Notes: generated by a model from the sequence alone, not told the origin. Shown: positions 47,905 through 60,164, numbered from the stretch's first letter. The stretch is 64,000 bases of DNA from Pyrus communis (GCF_963583255.1 NC_084807.1:3537872-3601871), one strand, 5' to 3'. Numbers and translations: made by a program.

Positions 47905-50723
47905 ACTCCTTGCAGTTGGGGACTCATATTGTAGTTGATATTATCTTTCTTGTTGGATTGACAGATAGCAGAATAGAGAATCCCATCTGTTTTTTGAAGA
48001 TTGTGATTTTACTTTTCTTTTTTGAAAGGTTTTGTTCTTCTTCTTTTAACTTTTTCCGGTAAGATAGGGACGATTAATTGGTCCAACTCCAACCATATAG
48101 ATATTCGGGGACTAAAAATGGCGTTTTTGGTAAGAAAGATATCGATGGTTAAGAGAGAGGGAGAGCGTGATGGAAGTTTGAACGTAGAATATATTCATGT
48201 TTGAAATCTAATCTAGTGTAAGAAAGGTAGCAAGCATAAAAAGTGTCCCTCTCATACCCTCTCTGTCTCTGCTTCCTGTTTAATTTTCAAAGGAAGTTTC
48301 TGTCTTGCTTAACCTACAATTCTTATAAATTTGACATCTTACCGTGAAGTCTTTTCGTAATTGTTTTCTCTTTCAGAAACGCAGCAGTCTACTCCAGCAG
48401 TTGACATTCAATCTACAAGTGAGACAGGGTCTCAAATGCCTGCTGGTCAATACGCTCAGTCCTTTCGGTAATTGGAATATTTTCTACAACTAGTTCTTGT
48501 TAACATCTTTCCATCCCTTTGACAAGAATGCATATGCGTTAACTTTTGACTTTCGTTTTCTCGTTTATTTTTGTTTGTTTCAGGGTTTTTGTAGCGACAT
48601 GGAATGTAGGAGGAAAATCTCCTCATATTGGCCTTAATCTGGATGATTTTCTTCAAGTTTATAATGAATCAGACATATATGTCTTGGGGTATATGGTCTC
48701 TTCATTTCTTTTTGCTTTCGTCTACTTTGTGTTTCCCTTCTGATTTTTCTTAGTTTCAAATTGATAAATTATTTTGACAAATTTTTCAAATGAAATAGTA
48801 TAATTGGGGACTTGTTTTTTGAGTCTCCGTGCCTGTCACAATATTTAGTATATGATGGTGTGTCAAACAGACACACGTGCGCACACGCTGTGAAAAGAAA
48901 CCTGTGACTTCACGCGCTGCGTGTAGTTTCTGTTTTGTCATATCAATTTTATAGAACCTTTAAAATGAAAATGTATTTCCATATTGTTTAAGTTCTTCTG
49001 TAGAAGATATTGATATTTCGTGTGATTAATTTTTCTGCTTTCTACCTTCAGTTTTCAGGAAATTGTTCCATTAAATGCTGGAAATGTGCTAGTTCTAGAT
49101 AAAAATGAACCTGCAGCAAAATGGCTTGCTTTAATCAATCAGTCACTAAACAAATCACCTGAGGGGTGTTCAACAAGCAAATCCAGCCTAGGTGGTTTGC
49201 GATTTTCATCAAAGCCTTCCCTTAAAAAGGTCAGTAAGGCTTTTAGGACAGAGAGCAAACGGAGGTTGAAGAGTTGCAACTGCCCTTTTGAACTAGAGAG
49301 GAAATACAGTAAAGATTTTTGTTTTAGATGCCAACAACCAAACATAAGCGAAGACGACCTTTCTTCAGAACCAGATGAGGACGGATCTAATGTCTTTGAT
49401 ATATCAGAAATTTCCATGACCTCTACTACCAACCAAATGAAGTACAGCCTTATAGCAAGTAAGCAAATGGTAGGAATTTTCGTGACTATTTGGGCGAGGA
49501 AAGAGTGTATACAATATGTTAGTCACTTGAGAATCTCTTGCATCAGTCGTGGGATCATGGGATGCCTTGGAAACAAGGTATTCTTTAAAATCTTTTACAA
49601 GCATCAGATGTTGGTTAGACATGATTGAAGATATCAAATAACTTTTTTGCAGTACATTAATTATCTGTTCACTGGTTTCAGGGCTGTATATCTGTGAGCT
49701 TTTTATTCCATCAGACAAGCTTTTGCTTTGTCTGCAGTCATTTGGCATCTGGTGAGAAGGAGGGCGACGAGCTTAGGAGAAATTTGGATGTATTAGAGAT
49801 ACTTAAAAGCACTCAGTTTCCGAAGATCTGCAAAACGGCTCATAGTAGGATGCCGGATAAAATTCTAGGACATGAGTAAGTATCTTTCAACCTTGTTATT
49901 GAGTACTGAATCCTTTTCATAATCCAACACTATTTTCTCACACTTATTGACGCTGATTATCTGATTAATCTCTTTGCAAATGGATCTAGTATGGTCATAT
50001 GGTTAGGAGACTTGAATTACCGCATTGCTTTGAGCTACTCTGAAACCCGAAAGCTTTTGGTGGACAATGACTGGGATGCACTTCTTGACAAAGACCAGGT
50101 AAATGATCTTACAATCATATCAGGTCACATTCTAATTGTCTTATGGTATACTCATATTTTTTATTTGTTTTTGGCTGCATATAAAGCTCAAAACTGAGAG
50201 AGAAGCAGGGCGAGTATTCAAAGGATGGAAGGAGGGAAAAATCTACTTTGCACCTACTTACAAATACTTTTATAACTCAGACACTTATTTCGGAGAGATA
50301 AAAACATCGAAAAAGAAAAGAAGAACACCGGCCTGGTATGTCGATTGGAAGAATGTACTTACGGAGGCCAATTGACATTTAACTAAGAAGTTTATTTGAC
50401 GAGTTTAGAATTGCAGGTGTGACAGAATACTATGGCATGGAAATGGGATTAGACAACTTTCTTACATAAGGGGAGAGTCCCGGTTCTCTGACCATCGGCC
50501 AGTGTGTGCAACATTTTGTGTGGATGCTGTAGTTAATGAGAATGAAACGAAGAAGGGATCACCTAGCTCTAATATGAAAATCGAAATTGAAGAGCTCTTA
50601 CCAACTGCGAGATACCTGAACAACATGCAAGTCATAGCTAAATTTGGTAGTTTCTTTGATTGTCCACTGTTAAAGGTCTTTGCCCTGACTATCCTCTTGT
50701 ATTGTCAGGTACTAAAGAGCTAA
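47542..50723 (+). CDS. Type I inositol polyphosphate 5-phosphatase
   Basis: Nine coding exons, all GT..AG: 47542-47574, 47720-47783, 48377-48467, 48584-48688, 49052-49577, 49682-49875, 49990-50098, 50187-50335 and 50417-50723. They join in frame to a 525-aa protein with no break. The enzyme removes the 5-phosphate of inositol polyphosphates and phosphoinositides in the cytosol or at membranes, damping InsP3/PI(4,5)P2 signals. Catalytic-domain landmarks in order: [65 protein letters not shown] (metal and catalytic DLN), [26 protein letters not shown] and [11 protein letters not shown]. Between FQE and the core is a plant-type spacer with basic ([10 protein letters not shown]) and acidic ([12 protein letters not shown]) parts. 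The short N-terminus without WD repeats fits the small type I group. The start sits in exon 1 a few bases after an AG (TTTCAG|AA ATG), so an upstream leader intron is likely. Confidence 0.94.
47855..47901. repeat. (GA)n microsatellite in 5-phosphatase intron 2
   Basis: About 23 GA dinucleotides within the second intron, 70 bp after the donor. Confidence 0.95.
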
Positions 50724-51848
50724 CCGTAACTTGCTGAAAGTTTGAAGAAATACCCACTTTAATTTATCAAATGAGATGAAGTAGGTTTGATGGTGCAGAG
50801 TTTTTTTGCAGTACTAAGGTGTAAATAATTCTCCAACAAGTGATATATGTACTGTACCGAAATGGTTGACTTCTCCGGCGTGCAATGTGAAGGATGTTCT
50901 CTCACAGCGAAGAAGCTCGGCTTATGATATTCGGATTTCCTAACAAGTTGAAGGGCAGAGATGCATAGGTGACAGATTATTGTGTGAATTTCTGGTGTCT
51001 TTGTTCTTATCATTTATCAAAGTGTAGTTACAATTATTTATTTGTAGACATTCCCATTTCTCTTTGCCTAAATTTGGGTCAAAAGAGAATGGAGCAGATA
51101 ATACAAAATTGCTTGATTCACAAGCTACCTGGTCTATTACATTATCTCATTGTGTATAATACAAGCGATATTAAGAGTGGGTGGAATCGAACACAAAACC
51201 TCAGATAGAGAAGAAAACGCTCTAACCACTTATGCTACAACCCTCTTGCAGGATCTCAGTGCGTTTAACTGCGCAAAACATTTTAGTTCGGTGCTGGTGA
51301 AGGTGAGAATGCAGCATATGGTAGTTGAAGTACAGGATTATAATATTAAGCACCACATTCAGTTTCAAACTGTGTTTTCAATTGGCACTGCATTGGTAAT
51401 CGAACCCTTTTAGTTTTAAGTTCAGTGTCTAATATTTAAGGCCAGAGTCAGTCAGATTAATGAAATTTACTCATCAGAAAGGCAGAATCCAAAGCTTGCC
51501 AACCAATTATCTGTAAATTAATCACGTGCCTGATCACATGACTGCTCTCTTTAAGTAAAAGTTGTGCGCAAAAATTTCTTTGAAGATTTAACTTTGGAAC
51601 TTGGATGCTCAAACGAGTCAAAGATTCATCACATGACCCTCCTGTATTCAATCTCCATTTAATAATATAACTTAACAGTAGCAAATCAAAATGTTAGGAA
51701 GGTGATTTCTGCACATTATTTTTCTTTTTCTGCACATCCTGTTTAGTTATAGTCTTTAAATGAAATAAATCAGAAAAGAATCAAGCGACAAAAATAAGAG
51801 AGAATAAGGATGCAGAAATCATTTACCAAATCTTGTTAAGGAAAACTA

Positions 51849-51882
<34 letters not shown>

Positions 51883-51967
51883 AGATCTCATGAGGTTATA
51901 AATAACCATAAACTCAATTATTGGAGCAAGCATTGGCAAGAAGACATCCTCTGAGTCAACAAAAACC
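50724..51967. other. 5-phosphatase 3' UTR, SINE and promoter of the peptide gene
   Basis: No protein gene. After the stop the AT-rich 3' UTR extends probably a few hundred bases. A SINE lies at 51100-51250. A CT microsatellite at about 51849-51883 sits about 85-120 bp before the ATG of the peptide gene, probably in its leader or core promoter. Confidence 0.5.
51100..51250 (-). mobile_element. tRNA-derived SINE, minus strand
   Basis: Read on the minus strand: box A GTAGCATAAGTGGTTAGAGC (complement of 51219-51238) and box B GTTCGATTCCAC (complement of 51181-51192), in the tRNA-like order and spacing. The 3' boundary and tail are unclear. Confidence 0.6.
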
Positions 51968-52318
51968 ATGAAATCCTGCTGCAAATCATTGGCTAAGGTG
52001 ATCATTGCTGTGTTATTACTCATGCATTTAGTTTGTAGTAATACAGCCCTAGCAAGAGTTCATCCACCATCCTCTCAAGCTCTCCTACATACACACAGAG
52101 ACAAGAAAATGCCCGTCACCGTCGAGCCGGTGGTCGATAGCCTCCGAAGAATACCTCCCAGCATTCCAAATCCTACTCAGAACAAGTAATCTTCATTATT
52201 TATTACCTTAATCTACTTCTATCCTGTTGTTAACAAGCAATTATTTCCTATGCTTTCATCTGGAGATATATTGATTCCAAGACAAATTTTGTGTGCCAGG
52301 TTGAAGCCTAGGAACTAG
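51968..52318 (+). CDS. Small secreted signalling-peptide precursor (IDA/CLE-like C-terminus), putative
   Basis: ATG at 51968. Exon 1 51968-52185 and exon 2 52300-52318 (donor AA|GTAATC, acceptor GTGCCAG|G) give a 78-aa product ending NKLKPRN; reading through the donor would stop at 73 aa. The N-terminus is a classical signal peptide: basic MKSCCKSLAK, then hydrophobic VIIAVLLLMHLVC and a small-residue cleavage zone SNTALA. The mature region is short, hydrophilic and proline-rich, with a conserved-looking C-terminal block RRIPPSIPNPTQNK. That block resembles the PIPPSxPS..HN motif of IDA/IDL peptides and less closely the RxPSGPNP..N motif of CLE peptides; the family is not certain. The CT-rich leader, good signal peptide and plausible intron support a real gene. 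Confidence 0.6.
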
Positions 52319-53740
52319 GAAGGTCTGAAGCTTCACAGTCGCATGAACTGCTCAAAGATAAAGATGTTGCTCCACATGAAGAAATTAAATTAATTTGTTG
52401 TTTACTTTAGAAACTCTTTTCTAGCTCTGTGAGAGTGTATTTTTTGTAGCTCTTAATTATTATTGGTATTATTATTTTTGCTAGGATTAGCAGAAGTGAT
52501 TAAGAACAGTTAAAACCAAGTAAGAAGGCTTATGGATATGTTTAGATATGACCCAATTTTATCAAATTTTAGCAAGTATAGATTATCTACTTTGAGTAAC
52601 TCAATGTATTTGGCAACAATATTTTGAATTAGCAATTGAGCATTATGAATGTACCCATTTTTTATGCTGCAAATACACAGAGATATACCAGTAAATGGTG
52701 CAGTATATTGTTGATTTTTCTTAGTACAAGCGGTATTACGATTTTAAGCTAAACAACAAGAAGAGAGAGTTTCAATATGAAGCGTATTGAATTAAAAAAT
52801 AAAGATCCTATTCACCAGATCAATTCACCGCCCGCGGATCAATAATGTGGTTGGGGTTTTAGTGGCTGACTGATTAGACAATATACTCGAATCAATCTTC
52901 CATAATTTTGGAAAGCTCCATAGTCTTGTCCAATTTTAGTTTGGGCCCAAAGCAATCAGAAGTCCAAGTCCAATTGATCCAAATAAATAGTTAACAAACT
53001 TAGCTTAATAATTTGATCTGAGGATTTAAAGCCCGAGTTTTAATTGGCAAAGTTTTGTGTACATAACTTGGGAACTTTCCAAACATACAGTTGATTCTAT
53101 TTATATCCCTTTTACCATTTTTGATAAACTTTTAGGCCCATTGTTATCCATCACTAACATCACTGATATTGTTCTTAACTTTATATTTATTAGTTAGTAT
53201 GTTGTATGCAATATTCATTCACTAGAAGCAACACACGACTTTTGAAGGCTTAGTCATAATTCAAGCCAAGTAAATCAAGTCCATAATGTGTTGAAAAATT
53301 AACATGCTCTAATTTAATGATAAAATTTTAGGCCAAGTATGATCCACCAACATCATCGATATTGTCCCCAACTTAACTGAGTATTGCTAGCTAAGTGTGG
53401 GGTTTTATAGAATATTATATATATATATATATAATGTATATATAATGTATATTGTTTTATTATATTCTCGATATGAGACTCCATTCTCCAACATTCACAA
53501 CCAATTTATTTTAGGGAGTCTTAATAAAAATGGCTTATTACCATTCATTCTTAATAAAAATGACATTTTTGGTATGAAAAGTCTATAATGAATTAAGCTC
53601 TTTTCTTTATTTACTCTTATACCATTATTTCATTATTGTAGCAGGGTCCACAATGATGTTGACATTTCTGTCTGATTAAAATACAGAATTTTGTATAATG
53701 CTATTCAACTTATGCTACTTTCTTTTGCTAATTTGTTGTC
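52319..53740. other. Intergenic DNA, no gene seen
   Basis: AT-rich DNA between the peptide gene and the pararetroviral block. It has a TA microsatellite (about 53412-53433) and the phrase GGCCCATTGTTATCCATCAC/GGCCAAGTATGATCCACCAA repeated at 53134 and 53332. No coding support. Confidence 0.5.
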
Positions 53741-53746
53741 AGCTCT

Positions 53747-55344
53747 TCATACTTTCATCATGTTGTTGATGTTATGTAGCTCTTCTTCTGTCAAATTGTT
53801 TCGGTACTGTTCATCGCCTTCTACTAGCTCTGCATCTCTTTCAATATCTTCTTTTACCTTATAATACATATATGTTGTTTCTCCTTTGAAATTTTGAGGC
53901 TTCCAGTAGGGCAGATAGACTGATTTTTGTCTTACTATAAATATACATTGCTTCTTCTTCTAGTGTCATATTATACCTAAATTCATCAAACTCATCTAAG
54001 GCTAGTATTTGGATCCCTTGAAATCTTAAAATATTTTTGTATGAAAGAGTCCACTTGTGTGGGGAGATAGAGGATAGTCTAAAGGACTCTTCATTAATCA
54101 TGGTTATATGCCTAGTTTTCTCCTTATGTATATGTACATACCAATCTGGAGGACTACTAATAAAACTTATGCAAATTTCTTTCCATTATTCTAGATAATC
54201 TTCTGCTACTTTTATAAGCTTTTCGAAAATGATTCTAGTTAGAAAATATGGTTAATGAATATTTTATCAAGATAGCCAAACTCTAATACTAAGGCTGGAG
54301 TAACTTCTACTACATTATGCTTTTTTTGATACTCATAACTAAAATGCCATGGTCTAAAATCTCTCATGTTAACCTAGCTACAACTATGCTAATCTCTGGT
54401 TTACAAATACAATTCTCTGTATTATCACAAAGAAATGGTGAATACATCTTTGTAATAATATTCATCTCTGATTTTGGATCAAAGATGGACTAATACAAAA
54501 CACATTGTAATTGTAATTGTAACTTTTTCATAAACTGTGATGCTCTGCTCAGGATCTCATTTTGCATATATGGTGGTAATATTCTTAATTTTGCTTTTGA
54601 AATTTCTTTCTAATAAGATATCATCTATTATTAAGTCTAAAGATATATTCTTAAGAAATCTTTCATATCTCTCTTGTTTTTCTTTGTCACTTAGATGCTG
54701 ATACTGCTCCATTTCAATATCTCCTTGTAAGAGCTTAATCTTATCTCTCCATCTCTCTCTTCTATGGGCTCATTAGCCTCTTATTATATGGGTTCAATAA
54801 CCTCTTTTTCTTTATTCTTATGATGATCAACTTCTAAACCTATTTTCAATTATCTTTTTAGGATGTCACTTGCCTTCTACTGCATTTTAAGAGTTTGGAG
54901 TTCTTAGTTCATTTTAAATAATGACTCATGATCTCTAGAAAGGGCTTGAATGTTGTGTTCAAGAGAATGAATATGATGCTGATTTTGATGGAAATTAAAA
55001 TTAAAACTATCAAACTTTTGGTCTAAGGCTCTAATTAATTTTTCATGGCCTAATTTCATGTTTGGCTGTTTGATTTGAATATTCCTAAAATTATCTAAAA
55101 GAATCTATTGCCTATCAGTGAGTCCTGGTACACTTGACCTATACCTCACAGTTGGATTTCTAATTCCTTCAACTATGGTGCCATTAAAGTTAAAAGTGGG
55201 TACTGGTGGTGATGTTGGTCTATTTATGCTATTTTGGAATCCATTGAATGATGGAGGTCTATGATGCATCATTATACTATTGAAAGGTGCTCTTCTGACT
55301 TGTGGTCTTGTGCTATTTAAGGATGATGATCCACGATATTCCAT
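53747..55344 (-). pseudogene. Endogenous caulimovirid: second ORF, decayed
   Basis: Minus strand, starting with ATG at 55344 right after the RNase H region ends, and running with interruptions to a stop at 53747-53749. The intact N-terminal piece (55105-55344) is rich in S, P, R and N (PPSFNGF, TSPPVPTFNFNG). A region predicted to be helical follows after a stop (LIRALDQKFDSFNF...HIHSLEHNIQALSRDHESL). The C-terminal piece at 53859-54101 (HKWTLSYKNILRFQGIQI) is followed, after a frameshift near 53885, by an acidic end (KEDIERDAELVEGDEQYRNN). A second ORF directly downstream of the polyprotein is known in some endogenous caulimovirid genera such as Florendovirus. That assignment is by layout only. 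Multiple stops and frameshifts; not functional. Confidence 0.6.
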
Positions 55345-55349
55345 TCATG

Positions 55350-55792
55350 TTCAAAGAATTAGTCTTGATAAGATATCAGCTAATGTATTGTCACTACATT
55401 TTATATGTTCAAAAATTGGTTTAAAACCATTTCTTGTAATTGAAACAACAAAATTAACCAATCTTCGGGCTACCCATTTATTAGTATGTATCTTATTATA
55501 ATGAGAAACTATATTTTGATAGTCTATTCTAATTGTAAGTACTTTATTATGTAAAAATAAAGAAAATGCCTCAAGTGAGTTAATTATTCCTAAAATTTCT
55601 AAATCTGTTTATGGTAATCTTGATTGTACATCACTAAATTTTCATGATGAATATTTGGTGACTCCTTATGCTTTTTATGGTATAGCATACTTGCCCGTCC
55701 TAATGATGAAGCATCTGTTTCAACTATTTTGTCACTATCATCTAATTGTAATGTTAATGGCTTAAGTTTAATAATTTCTTCTTTTATATTTT
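55350..55792 (-). pseudogene. Endogenous caulimovirid: RNase H region, decayed, cut by a solo LTR
   Basis: Minus strand. The frame at 55599-55805 includes an IVETDAS-type first catalytic aspartate motif and the surrounding segment of caulimovirid/Ty3-type RNase H. It continues in other frames to about 55360 with FEHIKCSDNTLADILSRL, the conserved end of the RNase H domain. At least two stops and frame changes separate the parts. The solo LTR at 55798-57917 separates this block from the reverse transcriptase upstream; the duplicated target GAAAT lies at the junction. Confidence 0.8.
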
Positions 55793-55797
55793 GAAAT

Positions 55798-57917
55798 TGT
55801 GACATCCCGTCCCGGAAATATCAAAACGTACGTGTGAAATTACAAATTTGCCCCTAGGTTGTTTCGTCATGTTTTTGGTTGTTTTGTGTGGTGTTGGCAG
55901 GTGTAGGGCCACACACACACACACTGTCTCACTCTCCCTCACCCTCTGTCTTCTCCCTGTCTCTCTCTCTCTCCCGTACTCCCATTTCTTCTTCTTCTTC
56001 CTTCAAACTTGTACGGACAAACCCAAAACCCCTCAAACCATCACAGATCGAGGAAACTAAGGACACCTTCGAACTCGTGAAGCTCGTGCGAGTGCAACCA
56101 TACCATTTTCAGGTGAGAAATACATCGTTTTCACGTCGATTCGACAATGGCAGTTTCGAGCACTATTCATGCAAACTTAATCTAGCTTGTTTTTGGGATT
56201 TTTAAGGTCGTAGGTAGCTTGGTGGTGTGACAAGGAGTCTCGGAGTACTTAGTTGGACGAAATTGGACGTCGGGAAGGCCTGGTTCAAAGTTGGCCGGTT
56301 TTGGTTTGTGTGGACAGGTATGATCCCGTGAGTTTTAGCCCTTAAAACTTGTATGGATGTGTTCTATTAGTCTAGGGCTTCATTTTGGTTCAAAAATCAC
56401 GAAAAACGGTTGAGAAACGAGTGAGAAAACTCGAGTTGCAAGTTTCCCAGGCGCCGGAGATTGAACGGAGAAGGTGACGGAATATTCCTCACGGCGTCAG
56501 TTGACGCCGTCAGTGTGCGCCGCACGTGCCTGCGCGTGGCCGGGGCATGGGGGCGCGTGCGGCGGAGGAAAATTTTTCTAAAAATATGGTTGTGATCCTG
56601 AGGTTGTGTAGAGCACGTTGGTCTATTCATTTGTCCATTTTGAGCATTGTATGAAAAGTTATTACGAGAAGTTGGTTATGTGCTTTAAAGTTAACGTTTT
56701 TATAGTTATTTCGCATATAGGTGACACGTACCCCGAGGACGAGCGTTCGCACTCGAGGCAGGGGGGCTACGACCCTTCCACTTACCAGTGAGTGGGCTTT
56801 TGTTTTCCGTATATACCTATATACATTTATATTCCCAGAAATTGATTAAAAAGGGTTATTTATGTTATGCCATGCACTATATTATTATTGTTTATGCATC
56901 ATTACATGCATTAGTAGTGGCATACATTTATATATGCGTATTGGGTGCCGTGGACGTACAGGTAAGTGCCAGGTAAGTGGTATGCATGTTTATATTCACT
57001 AGTAGTTTGAGATGATTAGAGAGCTCATAACCTGCACCCCCGGTGTTAGTGCTCCCGCCCAGAGTAGGGCACAGTCCTTCACGTGATGTTCACCTCCCGC
57101 ACCACACGCTCAGCTTGGATCCAAGTTAGGTGCACAGTCCTGTCGTACAGACCACTTTAGGCCACTTTAGGTGGTTCCGACTCGTAGGTGACCCGCAATT
57201 ATTCGCACAGTCTTCACGTGATCGTAGCACTAGAGCGTATATATATGTTACACCCAGGCCTGTCGTACAGACCACTTTAGGTGGTTCCGACTCGTGGGCA
57301 GGTTCAGTTATTGAGTTGAGATTTGAGCTCTATATGCAGCCGTACAGGTCACGTTAGGTGACTCCGGCTGCCAGATGTTATGTTATTGATATGATTCATA
57401 CCTGAGCACATACATTTCATTATGAGGTTTTGACATGGCATATCTTGAGCATGATTGGCATACCCTTGAGCATGTTGGGCATATCTATACATACGTATAT
57501 GTTTATTTTCTGGGAAGTATACAGGTTTTACGGCGAGGGGTTAGAATGTATTTTGCTAAATGGTTTTAGAAAAGATTTGTTTTTGCCCACTCACGCTTTT
57601 GTTTTGCGCCCCTCCAGGTTCTAGTTGATTAGCAGTTTCAGTGGTTTCCCAGAGGATTCTCCCGGCTTTTCTGACAGATACTCACCAGCGTAGGGTCACC
57701 TTCGGGTGTACTTTCATCGCAACTTTTCTTTTGGACTGCTGTAGTCTTGCTCTGAACTTGTATCTTACTTACGCTAGCACTGGTTTTAGTGCTTTGTATG
57801 CTAGTTTTTAATTATTCGTACTTTTATATTACTACTCTCTTAGCTTCCGCACGTGCACATGGTTACGTCACCTTCGTGTGATGGCCAGCACGCCCTGATC
57901 TTGGTCGGGGTGTGTCA
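55798..57917. mobile_element. Solo LTR inserted in the pararetroviral polyprotein
   Basis: Begins TGTGACATCCCGTCCCGG and ends GGTCGGGGTGTGTCA, with a perfect 5-bp duplication GAAAT (55793-55797, 57918-57922). 2120 bp without gag/pol. Shared landmarks with 8514 and 60170: CCAGTGAGTGGGCTTTT (about 56786), a GGATCCAAGTTAGGTGCACA block with GGTTCCGACTCGT repeats (57115-57300), and CCCACTCACGCTTTTGTTTT before GCCCCTCCAGG (about 57590). Part of the interior (57130-57360) is an internal repeat of GTCGTACAGACCACTTTAGG. CT-rich tracts at 55920-56000 could belong to the LTR promoter and leader. Confidence 0.85.
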
Positions 57918-58163
57918 GAAATAATTTGATATCTTCACTATTAAAATACTTTTGTCCTGTTTTGCTAGTTTTAATATGTAATACTGCTATTTTTCGTCCT
58001 AAATCAGGGATAAAATTTCTTGCAGAATTTGACAATTCTAAAAATGTTTGTAATTGTTTTTTATCTTCTAACTTTTGAAAATTCTAAAACTTTCTTAGTT
58101 AGCTATATGATCATGTATATGTATTGTGTCTGACTTAATATACATTTCTAAAAATTATATATC

Positions 58164-59040
58164 TTACTTTTCTAATGTTATTTTATTTTTACTAATCACA
58201 ATTTCATTATTGATAAATTCTTGTAAAACTATCTCTAGGTGTTTTCTATGTTCATTTCTATATTTACTATGTACTAAAATATCATCTACATAAACACTAC
58301 AAAAATTATCATATTTCTTGAAAATTTGATCCATCTTTATTTGAAAGATCGATGGAGCATTTTTAAGTCCAAATGACATAACAAGCCACTCAAAATGTCA
58401 TTTTGGACAAGTAAAAGTTGTCCACTTAATTGATTCTTTTGCTAATCGTATTTTCCAAAAATCTGATTTACAAACAAATTTACTAAAATATTTACTCTCT
58501 TGAATTTTATTTATAAGCTCATCCTTATTTGGTAACTTATAACTATCTTCATATGTATTATCATTTAATTTCTTGTAATTATAAACCATTAGCCTCTTGT
58601 CACTCGCATATGCATGTGGCAATTGGCCCTTTTATATTAGACCATGTTTCGCTTTTTAAATTTTTTATTTAAATAGCTAATTTATATTTTTATTAAAAAT
58701 CATTCAAAAAAAAAGCGCAAAAACATGAAACCAAACCACCTACTAACGTGGGAGATTTTTTTTTCTTTTCTAAAGTTTTAAATTTATATTCATTGAAAAT
58801 TAAAAAGTGGTGAATCAATTAAACTTTTTTTGGTTTAATTGTAATTGTAATTGTAATTGAATGTTTCACCTTTATAGGGTGCTCACTTTATTATAAAAAT
58901 AAATTATTCTAACCTTACCTCTCTTTAGCTATGAATGTTTTCTCACAATAAATGCTAATGAACTATGTCTAGACTTAGAGGGTCTAATTACTTTTAAATT
59001 TAACAACTCTTTTATTTGGTGCTCAAACTCTTGTTTGTCT
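58164..59040 (-). pseudogene. Endogenous caulimovirid: reverse transcriptase, decayed
   Basis: Minus strand. The N-terminal part at about 58890-59040 has the VIRPSKSRHSSLAF motif. Then about 260 bp of unrelated AT-rich DNA (58625-58885) interrupts it. 58398-58622 continues (YNYKKLNDNT, LPNKDELINKIQ, FSKF), and 58164-58379 holds FGLKNAPSIFQ and the catalytic YVDD box. An in-frame TGA at about 58395 replaces a conserved glycine codon just before the HFEWLVM segment. The motif set is that of plant pararetroviruses (Caulimoviridae) rather than Ty3/gypsy elements. The insertion, the nonsense codon and the downstream LTR each inactivate it. Confidence 0.85.
58625..58885. other. About 260 bp insertion inside the pararetroviral RT
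   Basis: AT-rich DNA separating two RT segments that are adjacent in caulimovirids. It contains ATTGTAATTGTAATTGTAATTG and an A9 run. It is probably a small transposon; termini not identified. Confidence 0.5.
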
Positions 59041-59366
59041 AACAAAGTACAAGGCATATCAGTTGTCTTAATGGTTAAATCTAGGTTAGTTATATTTAAT
59101 TTTGCTCATATTTTATTTTTACTCCAATGTAACTGTGGGTCTTATCCTATGATTCTAGTTTATTCTGCTAATTGTAATAATTTTTCTAAACTCTTTAATT
59201 TATCTAACTGTAATATTTTTATACGATTTCTTTATTCTAAGACTGGATAGTCATGTTCAAATATTTATTCATCAAATTCTTCTATATTATTATGCTTATC
59301 ATTTTCTTTTGATTTTTCTAAATAATGACTATTTTGACTGCTAGCCTCTTTCATACTTATGTTTTT

Positions 59367-59939
59367 TTATGCTTCTACAATATTACTTTGATTAGTTACT
59401 GTAATACCTCTCTTAAAAAATGTTATGTTATGATTTATAAATAAAAATCCTTGTAAACTTTTCAAAAAGTTTAAACCTAAAATGAAAGGGTATGATCGTA
59501 ATGGTGAAACAAATGTTAATGGTAAATTAAATTTTTGTTTTTCTACTTTAATAGACTCATTATTAATACAATGTGTTAAATAAATCGCTCTCTTATCAAA
59601 CTGTGTTATTCTAACTGGTTTTGATAATTTTTGTCTATATTTTTCTAGTACTAATTCTTCTCTTATTACACTCTTTGTACTTCCTGTATCTATCATAACT
59701 GTTGTTTGTATTTTGTGTTCTTTTGCTATTTCTATTTCACAATTTATGGTAATTAAAGAACTATTTTTTAGCTTCGCTATACTATAAACAGTATTTCCTA
59801 ATACTTCAGTGTTCTCTTCTAATTCTGCTGAATTAACTTCTACTATCCTATTACTATAACATTTTTCACACAATATTGAATATGTGTTAAAATATTTATT
59901 TGCAACTAACTTACTACACTTATGACACTTTTCTGGCAA
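59367..59939 (-). pseudogene. Endogenous caulimovirid: zinc-ribbon plus aspartic protease segment (190-codon open frame)
   Basis: Longest surviving frame of the viral copy. It starts with a CxxC...CxxC zinc-ribbon-like part (CHKC at about residue 5, CEKC about 28). An acidic linker follows, then a retropepsin-like aspartic protease: DTGSTKSVI at about residue 84 and the downstream PFILGLNFLK motif at about 150. In caulimovirids the protease lies between coat and reverse transcriptase domains, as here. The frame is open only as a fragment: a frame change joins it to the upstream acidic region and stops follow at 59366. It is old sequence rather than an active gene. Confidence 0.85.
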
Positions 59940-60164
59940 CCTAAATTAATGTTTTTATATTATTCTTCATGTTGTTCTTCTATGAATGCACACATATATT
60001 CTTCTAAATCAATATTTGAACTACTTGAATCATCTAAGTCTAAATCTATCATATTTATACTTTCTATACTGTAAATACTTTCATTATCACTTAAATCATC
60101 TAAACTATATATTGACTGTATATCTTCATCTTCTTATAACTTAAACAACTCCATTAAATATACT
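59940..60164 (-). pseudogene. Endogenous caulimovirid: acidic coat-like C-terminal region
   Basis: Minus strand. After a stop near 60135 a frame rich in D, S, E and I (DLSDNESIYSIESIN ... LDLDDSSSSN) runs to a stop just upstream of the zinc-ribbon frame, from which it is offset by one base. Acidic serine-rich stretches of this kind end caulimovirid coat regions. The 5' continuation is displaced by the solo LTR and resumes at 63857. Confidence 0.6.

Noticed and set aside
53859..54101. Independent host gene on the minus strand
   Set aside because: Lies in line with the pararetroviral second ORF, with frameshifts on both sides; better explained as viral remnant.
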